This document shows, piece after piece, positions 14,040 to 23,243 of a DNA stretch of 64,000 nucleotides; position 1 is the stretch's first letter; every line of letters starts with the position of its first letter. A program made the position numbers and the translations under genes. This stretch comes from Gloeophyllum trabeum ATCC 11539 (taxonomy: Eukaryota; Basidiomycota; Agaricomycetes; Gloeophyllales; Gloeophyllaceae). A model generated the notes under the pieces. The model searched no databases. It was not told the origin of the DNA and saw only the letters and a list, made by a program, of their open reading frames with translations. The stretch is from positions 164,539-228,538 of the forward strand of contig NW_006920427.1 in assembly GCF_000344685.1 (NCBI RefSeq). Direction: 5' to 3'.

Positions 14040-14771
14040 TTGATGACCCTTGAGTCTTCAGATGTCTCAAGCTTGATATCTACCAAGAGGCAGACAGCCA
14101 GGAAGCGAAGTTCTTGGATGCATGTTGTGCGGCTTTCCATGCTTGCAACGCGGATGATATGGCGGCTCTTCAATCCCTAACAAATGGGAAAGGTGACAAA
14201 GCCACAAGGAAGAAGAAGATGTATGGACCCTTGGTGAGATATACAGCTTCATGCAACTCACAACTCCCTGAATCTACCATTTCCCAAGTTGCACATCTTT
14301 TATTATATCTCCTCCTTCAATTCATTGAACCAGAGCAACGACCTCACACGAACATGAAAATGCGAGTGTATCAGTAAAGACGAAGTTCTGTTGCCTGATG
14401 AATACCACACGCTTGGCTTCCCATCCGTCAAACTGGACATTAGTATCATCGGGACCTGCCCCGCAGAACCATCAAGGCTGTGGAGACACAGGGTGGCCTT
14501 TGGAGACATCAAGTACTCTTCATCGAAAGGACCAGATCTATCGTCGCCAGAGAAAGTCTCAGAGATCATCTGCTAAGCTGTGAATTACGCCCGCCTCCAT
14601 ATGTCTGCAAAACCATTTTCCCTGTTCTCTGTTGGACACCTCGTATTTGGCTGTGAAGTTGCATTGCAATCTTCAACAAAGATGGTGACACTGTTGCCTA
14701 GTAGGCATGAGCTGTTTGACAGCATCAGCAGGAAGCTCTTCATCGCAATCGTCCTCAATCTTATACGCTGA
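14040..14771 (+). pseudogene. Decayed FunK1 kinase fragment
   Basis: Translated pieces align with the N-terminal half of the intact FunK1 gene at 49508-51839. One piece reads LKLDIYQEADSQEAKFLDAC and then NADDMAAL, against RLRLDIYEQPGTQEAQFLVD and NADDIAAL. After an intron-like stretch a second reads LLPDEYHTLGFPSVKLDIS, against LVPDEYHTLGFPEVRPDIS, and then NYARLHMSAKPFSLFSVGHL, against GYARLHMSARPFSLFSVALL. In this copy a TAA stop at 14574-14576 replaces the CAA codon of the intact gene (VTQAAG). The similarity ends at about 14771, exactly where the foldback palindrome begins, and the kinase core is missing. It is a broken paralogue. Confidence 0.75.
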
Positions 14772-15872
14772 TATGCACTGACACACAACAATCACCAAGG
14801 ACCAAAAGAAATAAACCTAGACCCTGTGATATGGGTGGAGGTGGTCCGAGACAACTGAGGGGTATTTTAATAGTTTGAGGGGGAAGGAGGAGTAAGACGT
14901 CATAGGGTAGTCCGTAGGAAGACCTAGAAAAATAAAACAAATACTTTGACGCCTAAAAACAAATGCTAGTTGACGCTCCAGAGTATTTATCTCCGAAGAG
15001 TCGCAATCAAAGTTGCAAGCAACAACATCTGTCGTAGGATCGTGCTCGCGGGGGTAGAAATTGCTAGAGAGACTTGGTTAATTTTATTTTGCTATGTAGG
15101 ACGCACCAGAGATAATTAAACCAACGGTGGAGATAAATCACTCGATGAGTCAATCCTATTGGCAAAGCTAGGATCGTTTATAATTCACTAAGTTCGATGC
15201 TTTCGAACTTCGAGGGTCGCTGAGATCGTAACGCTAATTCTCTGAGATGGTGAAGTGCAAAACTTGTTTTTCTGTACACTACTTTGTACAATTTATACTA
15301 CAGGAATGGCTTTACAACCGTCCGGAGATAAATAACAAATAAACGCCGCTACCCACAGGATTGCTCAGCACTTGCCTCCATTATACCATACACCATACGA
15401 CTCCCTTGCGCTGCCACTTGCTCGTCCCAGCCCCTATAGGCCGCCTCGACGCTCTGCCACCTGCCCCAAGCGATCCCATCACTTCGTGCGACGCGCCGGT
15501 CACATGCTAATTACCTCCGGCCGCTTGCTGACTGATGCTGACCTCATGATGACTCATATACGTCCGCACCTTCGGTATTTTGATGGAAACGAGGGGGAGT
15601 GAGTGCTGGAGGGTGGGCATGAGGACGACACCCCTCGATAGAAATGTTCGCGGGCCCCGGAGCTAATTCATCTAGAAGTCGCATTGGTTAAGTCGCTCCG
15701 GAGCTCCTGTTCGCAGAGATAAATTGCGGAATGGGCCCGTGTACGCCTCGAGGATGCTAGGAAGTCCGAAGCTAAATAGAGCAATTCTTTAGAGTCCATA
15801 GAAGCCTAGAGGTGTGTGAGCGATGTGTCGAATAAGCTCCGGAGGGCTTGTACGATGTGCTGAGTCCACGTT

Positions 15873-15940
15873 TTCGGGGGTCAGAAGATCCTGAGGCTTA
15901 TCACCACAGTGATAAGCCTCAGGATCTTCTGACCCCCGAA
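15873..15940. repeat. Perfect 32-bp hairpin at the palindrome centre
   Basis: The left arm starts TTCGGGGGTCAGAAG and the right arm ends with its exact complement; the loop is CACA at 15905-15908. It sits at the symmetry centre of the larger foldback element. Perfect identity here, against diverged outer arms, suggests local gene conversion or a more recent inversion event. Confidence 0.9.
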
Positions 15941-16906
15941 GTTGTGAATTTGACACATCATACATCCCCTCCAAAGTTTATTCGACACCACCTGTCGAAC
16001 CTCGTACGCTACAAGTAACCGACGAAGGGTTCTGGATTTAATTCCGGACCTTCTAACGTCCTCAAGGCAGGTGCAGATCACCGATATGATTTATCTCCGC
16101 AGCCAGACGCTCCGAAGTCACCCGGAAGAATACCTTTGTGACTAATTATCTCCGGGAACGGCGGAGGTCCGCGTCGCAGTGAGTCATTGGTATTACCACT
16201 CCCCAGTCATCATGCCCCTTTGTTTCCGTCAAAGCGACCGAGTCAGCGGACGTAAATCGACGGCCGGACGGAACGTATCAGTCAGCAAGCGGCCGGAGCT
16301 AATCCGCACGTGATCAGCCTGCAGTACCGCGTGATGAGGCACTTCAAGCGAGCATTGACGCGTTGAGGCTACCTCTAGGACCTAGGACGAGCACGTGGAA
16401 ACACGGCAGGATCGTATGGGACATGGTATAGCGGTGGGCAAAGGCTGAGTAATTGTGTGGGATGCGGAGCATATTCGTTATTTAACTCCGGGTGGACGCA
16501 AAACCATTCCAATAGCATAAAAATGTATGGAGCGTAGTGGAAAATGCAAGTTTTGTACTTCACCCTCTCAGCGTACCAGAATTACCGTCTCAGTGACCCT
16601 CGGAGTCCCTTCGCGTCGGACTTAGCGTCTACAATCAATCCTAGCTTTGCCAATAGGCCTGACTCGTCGAAACTAGATAACTCCGCCATCGCATATCAAT
16701 CCTAGTAAGCTCCGCATTTAAAGTATAAAATTCACCAAGCGTCTGTAGGCACGAGACTATTGTTTGGGCTCAGTGGAACTCCCCACCCGGGCTACTGGCG
16801 AACTTCGGAGATAAATACTCCGGAGAATCGCTATACTGTTTGTTTCAGGCCTCAAGATTTTGTTTGTTTTAGGTTTTCCTACGGGCTACCCTACGGCGTC
16901 TAACTT

Positions 16907-17434
16907 NNNNNNNNNNNNNNNNNNNNNNNNNNNNNNNNNNNNNNNNNNNNNNNNNNNNNNNNNNNNNNNNNNNNNNNNNNNNNNNNNNNNNNNNNNNNNN
17001 NNNNNNNNNNNNNNNNNNNNNNNNNNNNNNNNNNNNNNNNNNNNNNNNNNNNNNNNNNNNNNNNNNNNNNNNNNNNNNNNNNNNNNNNNNNNNNNNNNNN
17101 NNNNNNNNNNNNNNNNNNNNNNNNNNNNNNNNNNNNNNNNNNNNNNNNNNNNNNNNNNNNNNNNNNNNNNNNNNNNNNNNNNNNNNNNNNNNNNNNNNNN
17201 NNNNNNNNNNNNNNNNNNNNNNNNNNNNNNNNNNNNNNNNNNNNNNNNNNNNNNNNNNNNNNNNNNNNNNNNNNNNNNNNNNNNNNNNNNNNNNNNNNNN
17301 NNNNNNNNNNNNNNNNNNNNNNNNNNNNNNNNNNNNNNNNNNNNNNNNNNNNNNNNNNNNNNNNNNNNNNNNNNNNNNNNNNNNNNNNNNNNNNNNNNNN
17401 NNNNNNNNNNNNNNNNNNNNNNNNNNNNNNNNNN
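16907..17434. other. Assembly gap (528 N)
   Basis: Run of N. The 471 bases before the gap (16436-16906) reappear directly after it (17435-17905) in the same orientation, at an offset of exactly 999. This is the pattern left when overlapping contig ends are not merged. Confidence 0.95.
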
Positions 17435-17905
17435 GGGCAAAGGCTGAGTAATTGTGTGGGATGCGGAGCATATTCGTTATTTAACTCCGGGTGGACGCAA
17501 AACCATTCCAATAGCATAAAAATGTATGGAGCGTAGTGGAAAATGCAAGTTTTGTACTTCACCCTCTCAGCGTACCAGAATTACCGTCTCAGTGACCCTC
17601 GGAGTCCCTTCGCGTCGGACTTAGCGTCTACAATCAATCCTAGCTTTGCCAATAGGCCTGACTCGTCGAAACTAGATAACTCCGCCATCGCATATCAATC
17701 CTAGTAAGCTCCGCATTTAAAGTATAAAATTCACCAAGCGTCTGTAGGCACGAGACTATTGTTTGGGCTCAGTGGAACTCCCCACCCGGGCTACTGGCGA
17801 ACTTCGGAGATAAATACTCCGGAGAATCGCTATACTGTTTGTTTCAGGCCTCAAGATTTTGTTTGTTTTAGGTTTTCCTACGGGCTACCCTACGGCGTCT
17901 AACTT
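17435..17905. repeat. 471-bp direct duplicate of 16436-16906 (likely artefact)
   Basis: Comparison by eye found no difference between the two blocks, from GGGCAAAGGCTGAG to GGCGTCTAACTT. Everything else in the surrounding palindrome has diverged, so a perfect biological duplication ending exactly at the gap edge is improbable. Confidence 0.85.
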
Positions 17906-18156
17906 CTCCCCCTCCCTTCGAACTTAAATATTACCCTTCAATCGCCTTAGACCGCCTACACCCATACCGCTGGGTGTTTTAGGTTTTATTTCTTTTTGGT
18001 CTTTGGTGTTGTCGTTTGTTAGTGCCTATCAAGGGTTGGGCACAAAGCAAAAGCAAAGCAGCCCACCGTGAGTCGGTGATGGAAATACCCCATATAGGTT
18101 TATTTGGTCCAGCCAAACAATATTTTGCAAAACATGTTTTCCGGCTTCATATGCAA

Positions 18157-18656
18157 CACAGGGTACATCACCCATATTGAGCACATCAGGAAAACTGCAT
18201 TCTGCCCTGACAGGTACTGACAGACCTTCGTCAGCTTGTCAGGGCTTGTCAGGGCTTGTCAGGGCTTGTCAGGGCTTGTCAGGGCTTGTCAGGGCTTGTC
18301 AGGGCTTGTCAGGGTGTCAGTTGTCAGAGGGTGTTCTTGACACTGTCAGGTTGAGTTTTGTGAGGACTGGCCTTCCGCAAGGAGGCATCAGTCTGAGGGA
18401 GGGAGTATCTAGACTTCAGGTATACTGATATAACTTCTGTTTTACCACTGGAGCATAACTAGTGTTCAGTAAATGGGGCACAAAAATGGCCCAAATTCTG
18501 TCAGGGCTGTCAGTCCATCAGGAATGTGCAATTTACCTGATGCATGCACAAAACATTGAAAATAACCGGTCAAAGGTCAAACTTGTTTCATGATTGTCCA
18601 TTGTCTGGTTCCTTTTACACTTTCTCAGTGGCTCAATATGTGTATTGTACCCAGTG
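18157..18656. mobile_element. Miniature CACTA-like transposon (copy 1)
   Basis: Terminal inverted repeats: the left end reads CACAGGGTACATCACCCATA and the right end, complemented, reads CACTGGGTACAATACACATA. Both continue TTGAGC. The element is flanked by 3-bp direct repeats CAA (18154-18156 and 18657-18659). Termini starting CACTG/CACAG with 3-bp target duplications fit the CACTA (CMC/EnSpm) superfamily. At 500 bp it has no transposase, so it is non-autonomous. The interior holds the 10-bp tandem array. A relative in opposite orientation is at 33649-33934; they also share inner sequence such as the TGACCTTTGAC/TGGACAATCAT region. Confidence 0.75.
18235..18314 (+). repeat. 10-bp tandem array (unit AGGGCTTGTC)
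   Basis: About eight consecutive, essentially identical copies of a 10-bp unit inside the CACTA-like element, with looser GTCAG copies on both sides (for example near 18210 and 18320-18350). Subterminal short repeats of this kind are typical transposase-binding sites in CACTA elements. Confidence 0.9.
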
Positions 18657-18826
18657 CAAAGCACTGTAAGACGAGTTATTCTGGCATGTTTGTCCAATGC
18701 CACACTGCTTGCTGTCACACCTAATTTTGGTTGTTCAAGAGAAGAGTCATCAAAATTTTTGTCAGCTCCATCTATAGTCATGCTCCAATCAGTTTAGTTC
18801 AGCAATATGCAACAAAGATAGGTCCA

Positions 18827-19399
18827 TCAGTCCACTTTGTCCAGAAGGTCAGCAGCCATTGACTTCACTTCTTCTACTACACCCCTAAGCACAACCTCCC
18901 CATCATCAGACAGAATGTCATGGTCCCATCGGGCCTTTGGTGCAACATCATTCACAATGTCGGTAGCACGAGGTATAGCCAGAGGGGTGATTCCACTGGT
19001 GGTAGCATCAAAAGTGTATAGGCAAAATCTTGGGCCCATCACACTAATTCCGTACAATTTGGGTGTATTGATGTTTTCAGTGAGAGAGCGGAATCGCTCT
19101 CTCATCTGTGCATCAGCTGCCTCGCGTATCGACATGTTAGCGAGGTGTTGCGGGGGTTTGATCTCAACGAAGAACATGGGAACTTCATGTTGAAATACAA
19201 GAAGCACCACGACAAAATTGACGGAGAGTCCTCCTCCAGTATGAGGGAATACGTAGGGAGAGAATTGGGGGGAGACCATGAAGCCTTGGTCGGCAGGGAA
19301 CAGCGTGACGAGGAGCATGTTGTACGGGCCGTACCACCTACTCTCGTCCGCTGGATGCTGGACGTCAAATGCCCTTTTAAGGAATGGTGGCCAGGGCAT
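18827..19399 (-). CDS. Intronless agaricomycete protein of unknown function, EIK core
   Basis: A single open frame of 190 residues reads MPWPPFLKRAFDVQHPADES at its start, then SRWYGPYNMLLVTLFPADQG, SVNFVVVLLVFQHEVPMFFV followed by EIKPPQHL, REAADAQMRERFRSLTEN, and ends near EVKSMAADLLDKVD. I recognise the layout (WYGP, TLFP, a two-strand core ending EIKP, then a helix and a PRATDIVND-type block) as a recurrent hypothetical family in Agaricomycetes. The core D/E-x-K geometry resembles PD-(D/E)XK nuclease folds, but that is inference and the upstream acidic residue is not obvious. The gene lies beside the CACTA-like element in a decayed region. A short upstream exon ending near 19400 is possible. 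Confidence 0.55.
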   Translation of the reverse strand: MPWPPFLKRAFDVQHPADESRWYGPYNMLLVTLFPADQGFMVSPQFSPYVFPHTGGGLSVNFVVVLLVFQHEVPMFFVEIKPPQHLANMSIREAADAQMRERFRSLTENINTPKLYGISVMGPRFCLYTFDATTSGITPLAIPRATDIVNDVAPKARWDHDILSDDGEVVLRGVVEEVKSMAADLLDKVD

Positions 19400-20372
19400 G
19401 CCTGAAACTAAATCATTGAGTGCTTCATCGAGAAACGGTCGTGAAATGACTTACTTTAGCTTCAATAAAGGGAGGTTGAAATCGCATCGACAACACAGCT
19501 TGCTTTTTATACAAGCTTGTTTTTCACATGGGAGGCTGTGCGCTAATCCATTTTCAGGTCTGTGGCAGGCAGTATTGTGCCACTTGCCTTTTCCGTTGCT
19601 TCCGTCTCCTTCCCTTGCTCGGGAAAGCTATAACTCCCCTGTTCGCTTTGCACAGGACCTGACACTGAACCCGTATATTAAAGACATCATCTCCAGGCCG
19701 ATGCTCTTCGTCCTGTTCGAGCTCCGAAAGCAGCTCAGAGATCCGCGACGCTCGAAATGACCAAGCTCGTGGTCACTGACCTTCAAGCGGTATCGGGCCA
19801 GAGGGAAGTACAGCCTCTGTCTTCGAACGTGTTCGGAGTGTTGTCCGCCCTCATATAAAGGAACTGGAGACCAACCGTGGTTTGGATGTGATCCTATCCT
19901 ATCGTATCTAAAATTCTGATTACAATTCTGTGTCCGACACATCTATCCTGTCATATAGTTCGCTCTGGGATCTGTATACTGCATGATAGAGCATTTATGT
20001 ACTCATACAGCGATTGCGAAGCAAGGTTCGTTGATTGTGTCCCACAATTAACGCTCCAGTACGGTAATATACTGCTTTTATACAGGGGCCGCCCCAGACC
20101 GCTTGCGAGCTGTGAGACTTGACGCTCGAGTACAGCTCCCCCAGACCTCCTGAAAAAATGGGTACTATGATGCAGTAGAGGAGCACAAGGCACTTGAGTG
20201 TCGCTAGAGCTTTCTGTGGATGCTCTGCCACAAGATGTTACAAAGATTACACGATCATGGCAGTACGAGATACTAAATAGGACATGGCGAGTGCAAGACG
20301 CTGGTCGTGTCATAACAAGGAAATCCAAAAAAAAATTACATCGCGGAACATATACCAGAGGAAGGAAAAGCT
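19400..20372. other. Gene-poor interval with a dispersed repeat copy
   Basis: No supported gene. About 20215-20370 is similar to the reverse complement of about 47700-47860. Both translate to RTWR-(V/I)-Q-x-x-GRVI-x-R-x-SK-(K/R), so it is a shared repeat or transposon-derived fragment. The end of the interval holds the Cac2 3' region. Confidence 0.45.
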
Positions 20373-22949
20373 TCAACCAATATCCCCGACGCGAGTGAGA
20401 GCCACGCGACGCTTCTTCTTAGGAGGTTCCGCCTGATTCTCCACGCCAGCGTTGTTGGTGGAGGGAACGCTATCGTCAACGCTAGTCGCTGGAGTGAGTG
20501 GAGCCTCGCTGCGTTTTCGTTCATTAGGTTTCGCAGGCGACGAATTCGCCGGCAACGCCGACGAATGGACGGCAGGAGTGGAGACGGGTGTGGCTGAAGG
20601 CGTCGCAAATGACGCCTGGTGGTGGGGTGCTGAATGAAGGCTGCTTGGCTGAGTATGATAGGCAGCCATAATCTCGTCGAAGACGACAATGGTGCAGTAC
20701 CCGTCCCGAGATGAGAGCATTAAACATTGACCGTCAGGAGACCTGCCAATGCGCCAATGTGTTAAGATTGGCGTTGAAGCCATGATTCGAACTCACCAAG
20801 ACATGTCAGTGAATTCATCATAGTGCAACTTGCTCAATAAACACACTGGTCCTGCTTGCTGTGTATCGTGAATGGAGACGGTGTCCTTAGTGGCAACGGC
20901 GAACAGCATCCGATATGGCAGAGCAAAGACGGAACCTGTAGAGTTGGACAGCGTTGGCGCGTGACCGGGAGCTCGCCATTTGGCGTCTGGTGGGGTCGTC
21001 GGACGTTGAGAATCTGACGCGGACAAGGCCGGGGAGGGAAGAACAGCGGGAGTCGCTGCGGCAGGCCGAGGCGCTGGAGCAATCACTTCGGGAATTGTAA
21101 GAGATGGGAGGGACGGCCGGGAAGTAGAAGGCGATGCCAGGTCTGCAGCGGGTGTCTGGCTCGGGCCTGCAATGTCCACGGAGACTTGTTCCTCTTTACC
21201 TTTCTCCACGACAACAGTTGCTGGCCTTGCAGGGGAGTCTGCCCCAACTACTCCGGCTCGGAGGTCGTAGAGAATCGGGGAAAAGCGAACCGCCACACTT
21301 GCTTTCTTATGACCGGGCAGTTGAGCAATGGGCGGGCGAGCAAAATTAGCTCGCGAATAGATGTAGACGGACGACGCCGAACTCTTGTCTGACCCTTCGT
21401 TAGCAGAAGGATGGCCCTTGCGGCCTCTCGTCGGTTGATCATCACTACCTTTGGATGAACGCGAAAGGCCGGGAATGACAGAAGGATCCTCGAATTGACC
21501 TGCCGGTGTCAGCAGGAGTCCTCCATCCGGACTAAATGTCAGACGGCGGAAGAAGTTCGTGAAGCTCTCGTCTCCATAGAGTTTGACTGAAGCCCAAGCC
21601 CCGGCCGACGGCTGCATTCTTATAGCGGGTAACGCTGGCATCGGCGATGGTGACCGGCCATAACGACTATGCGCAGCAGGAGAAGCGGGCGCTGTAGAGC
21701 TGAAAGATGAGCGCCTGGACGAAGGATGATCAATAGGCGGCGGGGGAAACATCAATCCAGAGGGGGTGCTCGCGATGGATGCAGATGGCGTGAGCATGCC
21801 GCTACCAGGGGTTGGCGGGAGGTCCCTCTCTGGCGTTTCGCTGATGGCACAATCGGCCTCGCTGGTCGTTGACTCTCGGCGGGACAGTCGGGGGCGACTG
21901 TGTGAATGAGCACTGGGAGTCCTACTATGATGGTGTGGCATTCTGGTATTTCGACCGACCGCGTGCACCTCAAACCCGCCGTTATCGGCACAGATGCTAT
22001 AAATGTGCATCGAGCGGTCACTGCTCTGGGTAGCGATATACTCGTTTAGCGGATCCCATGCAACACCCTGGACGTAGTGGTTGTGCTCAGCGATCTCGTG
22101 GAGACACTTGCCTGGTACACGTCAATTCATGTCGACGCTTATAATTCGAGAATGGGCATACCGTCTTCAGCGGCGAATATCCTCGCCGCATTGTCAGTGC
22201 TGCCCGCAATGATGTATTCACCCGTCGGGCTCCATGCCAAATCGTATACCTGCATGGTCGTACACCTAATATACCATGATAAGTGATGCTACCAGATACG
22301 GGAAGGAACCCATACCGGAAAGTCGTCCTGGGTTTCCAGAACTCCTTCTCATACTGTAGATCCTCCGGTGTCAAATCACTGCCATATGTTATCCCATGTG
22401 GACTAGTCGTAGGTGCCCAGATGATAATCATGCCATCTGAAACGCTTGGGATGAGCAAGAAAAGTCTACTTCCACGGCTGGAACGTACCATCCCCCGCAG
22501 AAGCAATCAATTCGCCTGCTCGCTGGTCAGAGAAGGTCCACAACCTAGGTTATCATGCGCACCGTTAGGAGACCAGCGTACGACGTTAACTGCAGCAGAA
22601 TGCCGGCTGAGCGTCGCGAGGTACTCAATTCGCGGTGGTCGGGGCGCGGGCGTTTCTGTGGCGGAGGTCGACGCGCTCTCGATGACCGACGGCGGAAGGA
22701 TGTTCGGATACACCATCCACAGCTACGACACGCGTATCGACCCTCCATCATCATATATCACGCGTCTAATGTTGCAAACTGACTTACCCTGACATGATTA
22801 TCCTCCCCTCCCGTCGCAAGTCTGTACGAATGTGTGGCGAACATCTTGTCTTGCGCGGGACGCGCCTTCTTGAACGGCAAGGGTTGGAAATCGCAGGTGG
22901 AAATTGGCTTGCTGTCGTGCCATCGTATTTCAAGAGTACGGACTCGCAT
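20373..22949 (-). CDS. CAC2: Chromatin assembly factor 1 subunit B (p60 / Cac2), WD40 protein
   Basis: Seven exons: 22949-22788, 22722-22563, 22515-22489, 22436-22316, 22265-22162, 22111-20797, 20742-20373, giving 752 residues. The N-terminus MRVRTLEIRWHDSKPISTCD and GGEDNHVRLWMV correspond to the first blade of CAF-1 p60. Later blades are HSAAVNVVRWSPNGELIASA with GDDGMIIIWAP, VYDLAWSPTGEYIIAGSTDN, and HYVQGVAWDPLNEYIATQSS. A long Ser/Pro-rich insert (about residues 245-560) precedes the last blades (DMSWSPDGQCLMLSSRDGYC), and the C-terminus carries a nuclear localisation-like PPKKKRR. With Cac1 and Cac3 it deposits H3-H4 behind replication forks. It is in tandem with the nucleoporin gene upstream. 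The 27-nt exon 3 is supported by frame and homology. Confidence 0.92.
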
Positions 22950-23243
22950 TATCGATTATACTAGTCAACAAGAGAGCCAGAGCATCAGACTGCGACGCTG
23001 CAGTATAATGGGCGTCTGTATGTAGTCGCGGCAGCTATTGCCACCGCGTACGCCTCGTACGTAAATAGGCCAGTGGCCGCGGCCACCCTGCCACACCTGC
23101 TACTCAATACGTTCTACATAAAGAATACAGAGTCGCGATAAGCACGGATAATAGAAGATTATCGTTCAGTAATTGGACAGCCTGTGGCTGCTCGTGATAG
23201 CACATAAGACCGCATGTGAAGTGCAGGAGCTTAGAACATCATC

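Larger units (their letters stand above)
14770..18030. mobile_element. Large foldback (palindromic) element, split by an assembly gap
   Basis: The left arm (about 14770-15906) is the imperfect reverse complement of the right arm over its whole length. Matching landmarks include CCAAAAGAAATAAACC near 14803 against its complement near 17985; TATGGGTG near 14830 against 17955; GGAGTATTTATCTCCGAAG near 14980 against 17800; GTGAAGT/GCAAAACTTG near 15250 against 17550; and TATACCAT near 15385 against 16427. The arms meet at a perfect 32-bp hairpin (15873-15904 and 15909-15940, 4-base loop). Removing the duplicated 999 bp around the N gap leaves an element of about 2.26 kb whose centre falls on this hairpin. 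No long ORF or transposase was seen, so it would be non-autonomous. Arm divergence indicates age. Confidence 0.75.

Noticed and set aside
17435..17905. Biological tandem duplication in the palindrome
   Set aside because: Perfect identity, borders exactly at the N gap, and palindrome symmetry all favour an assembly artefact.
18235..18314. Regular 10-bp array as a CRISPR
   Set aside because: Direct tandem units without spacers in a eukaryotic transposon; not a CRISPR.
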